From Bordetella genomosp. 13 (GTDB taxonomy: Bacteria > Pseudomonadota > Gammaproteobacteria > Burkholderiales > Burkholderiaceae_B): DNA of 64,000 nt. The position numbers were made by a program, and so were the translations under genes. Positions 7,936-17,129 of the stretch are shown one piece after another; within the stretch, counting starts at the first letter, position 1, and the number at the start of each line of letters is the position of its first letter. The notes beneath the pieces are model-generated. The model searched no databases, was not told the origin of the DNA, and worked only from the letters and a program-made list of their open reading frames with translations. Location: contig NZ_VEHL01000011.1 of the NCBI RefSeq assembly GCF_007679965.1, positions 156,930 through 220,929 of the forward strand, read 5' to 3'.

Positions 7936-9150
7936 ATGACCACCCCAGCTACGCTGCGCTCCGATGCACTGCTGCGCATCAACCCCCCTGCCACCATCGC
8001 CATGTCGGAAAAGGCGCGGCGGCTGAAGGCGGACGGCCGCGACGTCATCGCGCTCAGCTCCGGAGAGCCCGACTTCGATACGCCCGGCAACGTGAAGTCC
8101 GCGGCCGTGCGCGCCATCGAGGCCGGCAAGACCAAGTACCCTCCCGTCGCGGGCATTCCCCAGCTGCGCGAGGCGATCGCGGACAAGTTCGAGCGCGACA
8201 ACGGCCTGCGCTACAAGGCGGCGCAGACAATCGTGTGCTCCGGCGGCAAACAGGTCATCTCCAACGCTTTCTTCGCCACCCTGAATCCCGGCGACGAAGT
8301 CATCGTTCCCGCTCCGTACTGGGTCTCCTACCCCGAGATGGTGGCACTTTGCGGCGGCAAACCGGTCATCGCGCTCTCCAGCGCCGAGGTCGGCTTCAAG
8401 CTGACGCCCGGGGCATTGGAAGCCGCCATCACGCCACGCACGAAGTGGCTCTTGTTGAACTCGCCGTCGAACCCGTCCGGCGCGGCCTATACGCGGTCCG
8501 ACCTCGAGGCCCTGGCCGAGGTGCTGCTGCGCCATCCCCAGGTACGCATCCTGTCGGACGACATCTACGAACACCTGGTTTACGACGGCGCCGAATTCGT
8601 CACCCTGGCCCAATGCGAACCGCGGCTGCTCGAACGCACGCTGACCATGAACGGCGTCTCCAAGGCCTATGCCATGACGGGTTGGCGCGTTGGCTTTGCC
8701 GCCGGCGACCCCGAACTGATCGCGGCGATGGAAGCGGTACAGAGCCAGGTCACGTCGGGAGCCTGCTCGATCGCGCAGTGGGCATCCGTCGAGGCGCTGT
8801 CGGGTCCCCAGGACTACCTGGCCGGCCGACGTGACGCTTTCCAGGCGCGCCGCGACATGGTCGTCGACCGTTTGAACCACGCCAGCGGCCTGTCATGCGC
8901 GGTGCCGCAAGGCGCATTCTATGTATTCCCCTCCATGGCCGGGACGCTGGGCAAGAGAGCTCCGTCGGGCACGGTCATCGACAGCGACGAACGGTTCGCG
9001 CTCGAATTGCTGGACACGCAAGGCGTGGCCATCGTGCATGGTTCCGCATTCGGCTTGCCTGGCCACTTCCGGATTTCCTATGCCGCCTCCGATGCCGAAC
9101 TGCGGGAGGCCTGCCGCCGCATCACCGAGTTCTGCGCCGCCCTTGCCTGA
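7936..9150 (+). CDS. class I/II pyridoxal-phosphate aminotransferase (aspartate aminotransferase-like)
   Basis: PLP enzyme of 404 residues in fold type I, nearest to prokaryotic aspartate aminotransferases (Igamma group). Seen: SSGEPDFDTP near the N-terminus, LNSPSNPSG with the cofactor Asn, LSDDIYEHLVYDG, the Schiff-base Lys in SKAYAMTGWRVG, and a C-terminal FRISYA with the carboxylate-binding Arg. It would move an amino group between an amino acid and a 2-oxo acid such as oxaloacetate, a possible end product of this cluster. A strong hairpin terminator follows 25 bp after the stop. Confidence 0.92.
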   Translation: MTTPATLRSDALLRINPPATIAMSEKARRLKADGRDVIALSSGEPDFDTPGNVKSAAVRAIEAGKTKYPPVAGIPQLREAIADKFERDNGLRYKAAQTIVCSGGKQVISNAFFATLNPGDEVIVPAPYWVSYPEMVALCGGKPVIALSSAEVGFKLTPGALEAAITPRTKWLLLNSPSNPSGAAYTRSDLEALAEVLLRHPQVRILSDDIYEHLVYDGAEFVTLAQCEPRLLERTLTMNGVSKAYAMTGWRVGFAAGDPELIAAMEAVQSQVTSGACSIAQWASVEALSGPQDYLAGRRDAFQARRDMVVDRLNHASGLSCAVPQGAFYVFPSMAGTLGKRAPSGTVIDSDERFALELLDTQGVAIVHGSAFGLPGHFRISYAASDAELREACRRITEFCAALA

Positions 9151-9174
9151 GGCGGCCCGGGCCTGAAGGATCGA

Positions 9175-9200
9175 GGGCCGTTCGCACGAACGGCCCTTTT
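9175..9200 (+). terminator. rho-independent terminator after aminotransferase
   Basis: A 10-bp perfect stem (GGGCCGTTCG at 9175-9184 pairing with 9187-9196) is followed by TTTTCCTTT. It closes the aminotransferase transcript. Confidence 0.85.
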
Positions 9201-9403
9201 CCTTTGGGCGCTGGATCCCAGGAACCTGATGAATCCCGGCAAGATGCTGCCTAGCCTGGAAGGGACAGGTATGGATGCTATCGGCTGAAAAGTCCGCCTC
9301 GCCGCGCACCGCGGCGTGCCCCTTGCGCGGAATCGCTCAACCCGGCACGAAGACCATGGAGGGTTCATGGCTCAGTTGGACAATCCCGGGAGGCCAAGAT
9401 GGG

Positions 9404-9440
9404 AAAAGCCCGTAAGGCATTGATCCTTACGGGCTTTTTT
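9404..9440 (-). terminator. terminator of tRNA-Leu(GAG), bidirectional in form
   Basis: AAAAGCCCGTAAGG at 9404-9417 pairs with CCTTACGGGCTTTT at 9425-9438. T-rich flanks occur in both directions; it lies 30 bp past the 3' end of the minus-strand tRNA. Confidence 0.85.
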
Positions 9441-9469
9441 CACATTCCAGACATTTCTGGAGTAATTCC

Positions 9470-9554
9470 TGGTGCCGACGGCGAGACTCGAACTCGCACA
9501 GCTTTCGCCACTACCCCCTCAAGATAGCGTGTCTACCAATTTCACCACGTCGGC
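9470..9554 (-). tRNA. tRNA-Leu(GAG)
   Basis: An 85-nt tRNA on the minus strand with acceptor stem GCCGACG/CGTCGGC, long variable arm and encoded CCA (TGG at 9470-9472 on the plus strand). The anticodon stem CTATC/GGTAG encloses loop TTGAGGG, giving anticodon GAG, which reads CUU/CUC. In many betaproteobacteria this gene sits between secG and nuoA; here secG is 6 kb away. Confidence 0.96.
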
Positions 9555-9657
9555 ATGGGGTGCTACACCTACCGGGCCAGTGCCGCGGCGGCTACCGTGG
9601 CTCGGCGGATCCTTGGTCTCCATGTGCTGAGGCTGCACTTCGAGAAGGAAGTCGGAA

Positions 9658-9687
9658 ATTCTAGCATGAGTCGACCGCGTCACTCAA
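9658..9687 (-). promoter_or_regulatory. sigma70-like promoter for tRNA-Leu(GAG)
   Basis: On the minus strand, TTGAGT (9682-9687) and TAGAAT (9658-9663) are separated by 18 bp, about 100 bp before the mature tRNA 5' end. Confidence 0.6.
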
Positions 9688-9730
9688 ATGAACGCCGTCA
9701 TGGCGCCCACCTGTGTTGCTCCCAAGCCCC

Positions 9731-11488
9731 CTACGACCCCTGCTTCTTCGCCATATTCCCCAGGATCAGATCCCGTCCGGCAAAGATCCCGCCCGTCGTC
9801 TCCAGCACCAGCCGCTCCGCATCGCGCCGCCGCACCTCGGCCAGGTACTCGTCCGCCTGCTCCTCGCTCACCCCCAACCGCAGCACCGCCTCGCGCCCCA
9901 TCGCCATCCCCGATTCGAAGGTCTCACGAATCACGAAATCGGCATCATGCTTGATCAGCTCCACCGCATGCTCGCGGTCCCACGCCCGCACCAGGATCCC
10001 GGTATGCGGATTGGCCTCCTGCACGTTCTCGACGATGCGTGTGGCGGCCGCCTTGTCGTCCACGCAGATCAGGACCAACCGGGCATGGTGGATGCCCGCC
10101 GCGTGCAGCACGTCCGGGCGCACGCCGTCGCCGTAGTAGACCTTGAAGCCATACTTCTCGGCGTTGCGGATCGCTTCCGGATCGTTGTCGATGATGGACA
10201 GGTCCGCGCCGCTGGCCAGCAGGCTCTGGCTGGCGATCTGGCCGACGCGGCCGAAGCCCACGATCAGCACGCAGCCCTTCAGGTCGCGCGCCTGGTCCAC
10301 GCCGTCCATCGACGGTGCTTCCTTGCGCATCATGCGCTTGTGCGCGATCACGGCCAGCGGCGTCAACACCATGGACAGCACGATGATGGCCGTCATGTTG
10401 GCATTGACCTGCGCATCGATCACCTGCCGTTGCGCGGCCGCCTGGTACAGGACGAAGGCGAACTCGCCGCCCTGCGCCATCAGGATGGCGCGATCCGTCG
10501 CCTCGGCGCGCGAGCTCTTCAGCAAGCGCGCCACGCCGTAGATGCACAGCGCCTTGACCACCATCATGGCCAGCACGCTGGCCGCGATCAGCGGCCAGTT
10601 CTCATACACCACGTCCAGGCGCAGCGACAGGCCCACGGCCAGGAAGAACAGCCCCAGCAGCAGCCCGCGGAAGGGCTCGATGTCGGCTTCCAGCTGATGG
10701 CGGAAGCTCGACTCGGACAGCAGCACGCCCGCGATGAAGGCGCCCATGGCCATCGACAGGTTGCTCTTCTCCATCAGCACCGCGGCGCCCAGCACCACCA
10801 GCAGCGCGGCGGCCGTCATCACCTCGCGCGCCTTGGCGCGGGCCAGGATGCGGAACAACGGGTTCAGCAGCCACAGCCCCGCGGCCACCAGCACGGCAAT
10901 GGCGCCGGCGGCGATACCGATGCTCTCGAGCACCGCGCCCGATTCGCGCGGCGCGGCGCCCTCGGGGGCCAGGAAGGCCACGATGGCCAACAGCGGCACG
11001 ATCAGCAGGTCTTCGAACAGCAGCACCGACACGATGCGCTGCCCGCCCGGCTGGGCGATGTCGCCCCGCTCGTTCAGGATCTGCACGACGATGGCGGTGG
11101 AGGTCAGCACGAAGCCCATCGCCGACACGAAGGACACCGCCAGCGGGAAGCCGAAGGCCAGGCCCACGCAGGTCAGCAGGAGGCCGCAGGCCAGGATCTG
11201 CGCGCTGCCCAGGCCGAAGATCTGCCGCCGCAGGCCCCAAAGGTGCGACGGCCGCATCTCCAGGCCGATGATGAACAGGAACATCACCACGCCCAGTTCC
11301 GCCACGTGCAGCAGGGTGCCGTCGTCGCGGATCAGCCCAAGTCCGAAGGGGCCGATGACCAGGCCGGCCACCAGGTAGCCCAGCACCGATCCCAATCCCA
11401 GCTTGCGGAACAGCGGTACCGCGATGACCGCCGCTCCCAGCAAGGTGAGCACTTGTTCCAAACCGCCTGCGCCGGATTCCACTGCCAT
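9731..11488 (-). CDS. KefC-like monovalent cation:proton antiporter (CPA2) with RCK domain
   Basis: Membrane antiporter of 585 residues. The first ~380 residues form the Na+/H+ exchanger fold (GYLVAGLVIGPFGLG, FLFIIGLEMRPSHLW), ending in a linker. A TrkA-N/RCK Rossmann domain starts near residue 400 (VLIVGFGRVGQIASQSLL... IIDNDPE) and binds a nucleotide or adduct gating ligand. This is the usual KefB/KefC architecture and length, implying glutathione- or NAD(H)-gated potassium efflux. The start at 11488 has GGAAAGG upstream. It lies downstream of the solute-binding protein gene with a 95-bp gap. Confidence 0.93.
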   Translation of the reverse strand: MAVESGAGGLEQVLTLLGAAVIAVPLFRKLGLGSVLGYLVAGLVIGPFGLGLIRDDGTLLHVAELGVVMFLFIIGLEMRPSHLWGLRRQIFGLGSAQILACGLLLTCVGLAFGFPLAVSFVSAMGFVLTSTAIVVQILNERGDIAQPGGQRIVSVLLFEDLLIVPLLAIVAFLAPEGAAPRESGAVLESIGIAAGAIAVLVAAGLWLLNPLFRILARAKAREVMTAAALLVVLGAAVLMEKSNLSMAMGAFIAGVLLSESSFRHQLEADIEPFRGLLLGLFFLAVGLSLRLDVVYENWPLIAASVLAMMVVKALCIYGVARLLKSSRAEATDRAILMAQGGEFAFVLYQAAAQRQVIDAQVNANMTAIIVLSMVLTPLAVIAHKRMMRKEAPSMDGVDQARDLKGCVLIVGFGRVGQIASQSLLASGADLSIIDNDPEAIRNAEKYGFKVYYGDGVRPDVLHAAGIHHARLVLICVDDKAAATRIVENVQEANPHTGILVRAWDREHAVELIKHDADFVIRETFESGMAMGREAVLRLGVSEEQADEYLAEVRRRDAERLVLETTGGIFAGRDLILGNMAKKQGS

Positions 11489-11583
11489 GTCGAGCCTTTC
11501 CTGTATGCGTTGTTTGGCCGCATCATAAAGGCAAGTGACGGCAGGGGCGTGAAAAGGCCTGCATCAGGCCCGCGCAGCGGCGG

Positions 11584-12612
11584 TCACCCCTTGAACGTCT
11601 TGTTCCACGCGTCCAGCATGGCCGCCTGGTTCTGCTGCAGATAATCCAGGTCCAGCTTCAGCATCTGGTCGCGCTGCTCGGGCGTGAAATTGATTTCACG
11701 GTCCAGCTCTTCCGGCAGCTTCACGTCGTCCACCGTGGGCAGATAGCCCATGCGGCTGGCGAAGGCCGATTGCGCGCTGGGCGACAGCATGGCGTCCAGG
11801 TAGCCGTACGCCAGCTTCTGCTGCCGGCTGTTGGCCGGCACGCCCGCTTCGTACGAGGTCGGGAAGCCGCCCTCGGTCGGCACCACGCGCGCCACCGGCA
11901 CGCCTTGCTTGCGCCACATGTAGGCGCGCGCCGCGGCGATGATGGTGAACCAGATCTCGCCCGACTTCAGCGCCACGGCCACCGCCTCGGTCGAGGGCAG
12001 CACCTTGGCGTCGAGCGCCTTCAGTTCCTCGAGCTTGGCCTGGGCCGGCGCGAAATTGGTCGTGGACCCGCCTCCGACGACCGCCGCGATGGTCGTGTTC
12101 GTGGTGTACAGGAAGTCGCACAGGCCCACGCGGCCGCGCCACTTCGGATCCCACAGGTCGGCGAACGACTTGGGAGGCGTCTTCACCATGTCGGTGTTGT
12201 AGACGATGACGTGGGCCGAATAGATGTGGGGAATCGCGTGCGACTTCTTCAGGAAGGGCAGCACGTGCCGCGTGCGCGGCACGTTGTCGGTGTTGACGGG
12301 CGCCAGCGCGTTCATGCCGGCGGCTGCGTGGATGTCGAAGTCGGCCAGGCAGGCCACGTCCATGCTGCCGCGCCGCGAACTGCGTTCGGCCAGCAGCTTG
12401 GCGCGGCGCTGCATGGGCGCGCCGATGGCCTGGATGACGTCGACGCCCTTGGGCTGCATCAGCGCGTCGTCCACGGCCGCCTTGAGGATGTCGCCGAAGT
12501 CGCCGCCCCACGTCCCCACCACCAGTTGCTGGCGGGCCGCGAACGACAGCCCAGGGAACGCCGCGCCAGCCATGGCGGCGCAAAGCAGTTGACGACGGGT
12601 CAGGTGAGGCAT
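11584..12612 (-). CDS. extracellular solute-binding protein (spermidine/putrescine-type), Tat signal
   Basis: ABC-type periplasmic binding protein of 342 residues. The N-terminus HLTRRQLLCAAMAGAAFPG has a twin-arginine pair followed by a hydrophobic core, pointing to Tat export. The mature part resembles PotD/PotF-type family 1 binding proteins (LVVGTWGGDFGDILKAA, FKGVDV-like hinge regions, YGYLDAMLSPSAQSAFA near the end). No permease or ATPase gene is adjacent, so partners must be elsewhere. It follows the CocE-type hydrolase by 45 bp on the same strand and is probably co-transcribed. Confidence 0.85.
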   Translation of the reverse strand: MPHLTRRQLLCAAMAGAAFPGLSFAARQQLVVGTWGGDFGDILKAAVDDALMQPKGVDVIQAIGAPMQRRAKLLAERSSRRGSMDVACLADFDIHAAAGMNALAPVNTDNVPRTRHVLPFLKKSHAIPHIYSAHVIVYNTDMVKTPPKSFADLWDPKWRGRVGLCDFLYTTNTTIAAVVGGGSTTNFAPAQAKLEELKALDAKVLPSTEAVAVALKSGEIWFTIIAAARAYMWRKQGVPVARVVPTEGGFPTSYEAGVPANSRQQKLAYGYLDAMLSPSAQSAFASRMGYLPTVDDVKLPEELDREINFTPEQRDQMLKLDLDYLQQNQAAMLDAWNKTFKG

Positions 12613-12657
12613 GTCGGATCTCCGATCTCTATGGACGACGATGTGAGGCGAAACAGG

Positions 12658-14493
12658 TCAGGCCAGCTTGCGCAGTGGCAGCAGCAGGCGCGAGTCCTGC
12701 CCGGGACCGCGATGCACGGTCAGCCGCGGCGGACGGCCATGCGGAATCTGGCCGCAATGGTCGGCGTCCGCCCCCGCAAGCGAGACGCGGATGCGGCTGC
12801 CCGGCGAGAAGCGCCACGCCACGGGCAGCAGGGCGAAGCGGATCATCTCGGCCTGCCCCGGCACCAGCGGGCGGGCATCCTCGCGCCGGAAGGTGCGGAA
12901 GGGCCAGGAGGTGCGGAACATCGGCGGGCACGGCGCCTCCTTGCGATGCAGCGCGCGCAGCAGGCCTTCGGTCACGTAGCGCTCGCGGCCGTCGGGCTCG
13001 ATCTCGGTCAGGTAGACGAACAGCGCCGCATCCGGCTCGCTGCTGGCGAGGTGCAGCTCGATCAGCGCGTGGCCGGCCAGCTCGTGCGCGCCATCCAGCG
13101 GCGCCGAGGTGTAGCTCAGCAGCTTGTCGGTCCGGCCGTGCCAGTCGGGGTAGTACTCGGTGCTGTTGATGGCGGCGATGCGCTCGTAGCGCGTGCCGTG
13201 GCCCGTGCCCAGCGTGAAGTCCACCTGATAGTCGTCCGAGCCGACGGCGTGCGCGGGTCGCGGGTCCAGCAGGCCGTCGCCGTTCAGGTGAAGTACGACC
13301 TGTTCCTGCTGCGGCGGCCATTGCTGCGCGCCGCGCCAGGCCTGCGCATGCAGGCTGAAGTAGTGCACCGGCGCCTCGTGCTGCAGGCCCGTGTCGCGGC
13401 CCATCAGGTAGTGATCGAAGAATCGCAGGATCTCGGTCAGCAGCGGAAACTCGGGCGACTCGGCGCGGCGCCAGGGCGACACGTCGATGCGCGCGCCGTG
13501 GTCCCATGGTCCCAGCAGCAGGTGGCGCGGGTTCTTGTCCAGCGTCAGGAAACGCGCGATGGCGCCGTTGGCATAGCCCGCGCCGTCCATCCAGCCGGAC
13601 ACTGACAGGATCGCCACGTCCTCGCGCGTGCCTTCGGCCACGGCATAGGGGCTGAACGAGGCCGAGCTGAAGGCCGGATCGTACGGCAGCGCCTCCTCGC
13701 GGAAGCGGAACTCGGGCATGAACTCGGTCTGGCGGAAATTGGCCAGGTGCTCGTGCACGGCCTGGCGCACCAGCGTGCCGTCCGCGTCCTCGTCCACCGG
13801 ATGCGGGCCGCGCAGGTCCGGATTGGCGTAGTACACGAAGCGCGACAGCATCTCGCGGCGGTCGTGGTCCATGGCCACCATCAGGTCGTCGTAGCTCTGC
13901 GTCAGCGCCTTGAGCTGGATGCCGCCCGGGAAATAGTTGTCGGTATACGTGTCCCACACCGAGAACAGCGGCGCGATGGCCTTGACGGCGGGATGCCCCG
14001 TGCTGGCCAGGAAGTCCGAGGCCGCGCCCAGGTACGACACGCCCGTGGCGCCGAGCACGCCGTCCGACCACGGCTGCGCGATGACCCAGTCGGCCACCTC
14101 GCGGCTGTCCTCGCGCTCGCGCGGCGAGCGGAAGCTGTCGCGCGTGCCGAAGCTGGCGCCGGTGCCGCGCACGTCGATCACGACGACCGCATAGCCGCGC
14201 GGCACGAAGTAGTCGCGGAACTTGCCGGTGTTGGGATTGTTCTCGCCCGTGGCACCCTCGGCCATCTTGAAGCGGCGGTAATAGGGCGTGAAAAACAGCA
14301 GCGTGGGCAGCCTCGCGGGCGGCTCGCGGCCTGCTTGCGCCTGCGGCAGATACACGTCGATGGCCAGGCGGCAGCCGTCGCGCATCGTCAGGTAGCGGGA
14401 TTGCGGCGCGGCGGGCAAGGCATATTCGGGCGGACGCGATTGCCCGTATTGCTGCGGAGAAACCTTCCAGGCGTCGATCGATTCTGCGGACAT
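12658..14493 (-). CDS. CocE/NonD-family hydrolase (X-Pro dipeptidyl-peptidase S15-like)
   Basis: Alpha/beta hydrolase of 611 residues with a C-terminal jelly-roll domain, like cocaine esterase and glutaryl-7-ACA acylases. Seen: the nucleophile motif GVSYLGAASDF, the LLGPWDHG segment that carries the catalytic His, and VVIDVRGTGASFG before the nucleophile. The start at 14493 (MSAESIDAWKVS) was preferred to a longer frame because the upstream 62 codons show no family features. Divergent from the LysR gene, which probably regulates it. The ester or amide substrate is unknown. Confidence 0.88.
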   Translation of the reverse strand: MSAESIDAWKVSPQQYGQSRPPEYALPAAPQSRYLTMRDGCRLAIDVYLPQAQAGREPPARLPTLLFFTPYYRRFKMAEGATGENNPNTGKFRDYFVPRGYAVVVIDVRGTGASFGTRDSFRSPREREDSREVADWVIAQPWSDGVLGATGVSYLGAASDFLASTGHPAVKAIAPLFSVWDTYTDNYFPGGIQLKALTQSYDDLMVAMDHDRREMLSRFVYYANPDLRGPHPVDEDADGTLVRQAVHEHLANFRQTEFMPEFRFREEALPYDPAFSSASFSPYAVAEGTREDVAILSVSGWMDGAGYANGAIARFLTLDKNPRHLLLGPWDHGARIDVSPWRRAESPEFPLLTEILRFFDHYLMGRDTGLQHEAPVHYFSLHAQAWRGAQQWPPQQEQVVLHLNGDGLLDPRPAHAVGSDDYQVDFTLGTGHGTRYERIAAINSTEYYPDWHGRTDKLLSYTSAPLDGAHELAGHALIELHLASSEPDAALFVYLTEIEPDGRERYVTEGLLRALHRKEAPCPPMFRTSWPFRTFRREDARPLVPGQAEMIRFALLPVAWRFSPGSRIRVSLAGADADHCGQIPHGRPPRLTVHRGPGQDSRLLLPLRKLA

Positions 14494-14638
14494 GGCACTA
14501 CCGGTAATACGTTGCGGCGGGCGACATGCCGGCCGATCGAACGCATCATCGTCGCGTGCGGCGCCGCCGACCAAATACGCTTTGCCGATGCACCCATAGG
14601 AAAAAACGATGGTAGGGGCATGGCGGCGCCGACTGCCC

Positions 14639-14718
14639 GTCGTTATAGGGGTTATCTCTAGTGCATCCGGCGCGGGCAAGGCCTAGTCTGAGCCCTCGCG
14701 CCTGCTTCCCATAACGAC
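14639..14718. promoter_or_regulatory. widely spaced inverted repeat in hydrolase/LysR intergenic region
   Basis: GTCGTTAT at 14639-14646 recurs inverted as ATAACGAC at 14711-14718, each next to a GGG/CCC run. LysR proteins often bind two spaced sites in such divergent regions, so this may be the regulatory site; evidence is positional only. Confidence 0.3.
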
Positions 14719-14736
14719 AGCCTATCCCCCGACCCG

Positions 14737-15669
14737 ATGGACTTGCGGCAACTGCGGTACTACGCCCGCATCGTAGAACTCGAAAGCATCACGGCCGCCG
14801 CCCAGGCGCTGCACGTGGCGCAACCTTCGCTCAGCCAGCACATCGCCAACCTGGAGGCCGAGCTGGACACGGTGCTGCTGCAGCGCAGCCCGCTGGGCGT
14901 ACGTCCCACCGACACCGGCCTGGTGCTGTACCAGCACGCCAAGACCGTGCTGCGGCAGGTGGAGGAAGCCGGCGCGGCCGTGGCGCGCACGCGCGAGACG
15001 CCGTCGGGCCACGTCACCGTGGGCCTGCCGACCAGCACCTCGCGCGTACTGGCGCTGCCGCTGATCGACCGGGCCGCGGAACGGCTGCCCGGCGTGACGC
15101 TGGAACTGATCGAGGCCTCGACCTACAGCCTGGCCGAATCCGTGGCCACGCAGCGCCTGGACATGGCCATCGCCATGGAGGTGCGGCCGCGCCACGGCAT
15201 GCGCACGGTGCCGCTGTTCGACGAGGAACTGATGCTGGTGGGCCTGCCGATCGAGGCACGCCAGCAGGCGATCAGCCTGGCCGATGCGGCCGCCCTGCCC
15301 TTGCTGCTGCCCAGCTTTCCGAATTCGGTGCGCGTGATCGTCGAGCGCGCATGCTCGGAAGCCGGCCTGCCGCTGACGCTGGTGGCCGAGACCAGCGCGG
15401 TCTCCATCCTGCTGACCTGCGTGCGGCACGGCCGGGGCTGGACGGTGCTGCCGTGGTCGGCGCTGGCCGAAGGCAACTCGGTGGCCCCGGACATCGTGGG
15501 CATCCCGATCCTGGACGACACGCTGCGGCGCCGCGCGGCGCTGTGCGTCTCGGCGGCCGCCGCGACCAGCCTGGCCTGCCAGGCCGTGGAACACGTGCTG
15601 GTCGGCCTGGTGCGCGAGCTGATCGAGGGAGGCAGATGGCGCGGGGCCAGGATGCGGCCCGCGGCATGA
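14737..15669 (+). CDS. LysR-family transcriptional regulator
   Basis: LTTR of 310 residues. The N-terminal HTH (MDLRQLRYYARIVELESITAAAQALHVAQPSLSQHIANLE) is canonical and is followed by the periplasmic-binding-like effector domain from about residue 90. It resembles the Nac/Cbl/CynR-type subgroup. Divergent from the CocE-type hydrolase and solute-binding protein genes, its likely targets. Confidence 0.94.
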   Translation: MDLRQLRYYARIVELESITAAAQALHVAQPSLSQHIANLEAELDTVLLQRSPLGVRPTDTGLVLYQHAKTVLRQVEEAGAAVARTRETPSGHVTVGLPTSTSRVLALPLIDRAAERLPGVTLELIEASTYSLAESVATQRLDMAIAMEVRPRHGMRTVPLFDEELMLVGLPIEARQQAISLADAAALPLLLPSFPNSVRVIVERACSEAGLPLTLVAETSAVSILLTCVRHGRGWTVLPWSALAEGNSVAPDIVGIPILDDTLRRRAALCVSAAAATSLACQAVEHVLVGLVRELIEGGRWRGARMRPAA

Positions 15670-15677
15670 AAACGAAC

Positions 15678-15705
15678 CAGCCTGGCGCGATACGGCGCCA
15701 GGCTG
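15678..15705. terminator. 11-bp hairpin between convergent lysR and secG
   Basis: CAGCCTGGCGC (15678-15688) pairs perfectly with 15695-15705 around a 6-base loop. It has no T-run on either side, so it may be a weak bidirectional terminator or an mRNA-stabilising stem. Confidence 0.5.
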
Positions 15706-15763
15706 TCGGGGGTCGAGCACGCGGCGGGCGAACCTTGGGGTCGCGCGCCGGCGGGACGAAAGA

Positions 15764-16222
15764 TTATTTGGCCGGAGCCGCGGGGCTGGCCGGCGCGGCG
15801 GGCGTTTCGGCCGGAGCCTTCGGCACCGAAGGATCGGCGGCGGGCGGCGTGGCGGGCGCCGCCGGAACCGAACCGGCGCCCGGCACGGACGACGGGGCGG
15901 CGCCACCCGGCACCTGGGGCACCGAACGGTCCTGGTAGTTCTGCATGACGCCGCTTTCGACGTTGCCGCCCGCGTTGCCGATATGCAGCGAGTGCGTGAC
16001 GTACGCCAGGCCGGCGGTGGACACGAAGAAGACCACGGCGGCCCACTTGGTGGAGCGCGACAGGAAGTTGGCGGCGCCGGACGCGCCGAACAGGCTGCCG
16101 GCCGAGCCGGTGCCGAATGCCGACCCCATGTCGGCGCCCTTGCCCTGCTGCAGCAGGACCAGCACGATGATCGACAGGGCCGACAGGACCTGGATGATCA
16201 TCAACACAGTATTGATAGACAT
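15764..16222 (-). CDS. secG: preprotein translocase subunit SecG
   Basis: Small inner-membrane subunit of the SecYEG channel, 152 residues. Two transmembrane helices flank the conserved cytoplasmic loop (LLQQGKGADMGSAFGTGSAGSLFG). The long Pro/Ala-rich C-terminal tail, about 55 residues, is typical of betaproteobacterial SecG and poorly conserved. It lies 21 bp downstream of tpiA, the usual tpiA-secG pair. Confidence 0.96.
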   Translation of the reverse strand: MSINTVLMIIQVLSALSIIVLVLLQQGKGADMGSAFGTGSAGSLFGASGAANFLSRSTKWAAVVFFVSTAGLAYVTHSLHIGNAGGNVESGVMQNYQDRSVPQVPGGAAPSSVPGAGSVPAAPATPPAADPSVPKAPAETPAAPASPAAPAK

Positions 16223-16243
16223 GAAAAACTCCGAACGGAAACT

Positions 16244-16990
<747 letters not shown>

Positions 16991-17129
16991 GGGCAAGGAT
17001 CTCGGAGGATCGTATTTCGAAGCGATCTTTGGAACGATCTCTGGATATCGGAAGACCGGAAAAGGAAAATCCCGGTCAAACCCAAGATTGTATCCTGTTG
17101 GCGCGCAACGCGCCTGCCCGTTACAGCCT

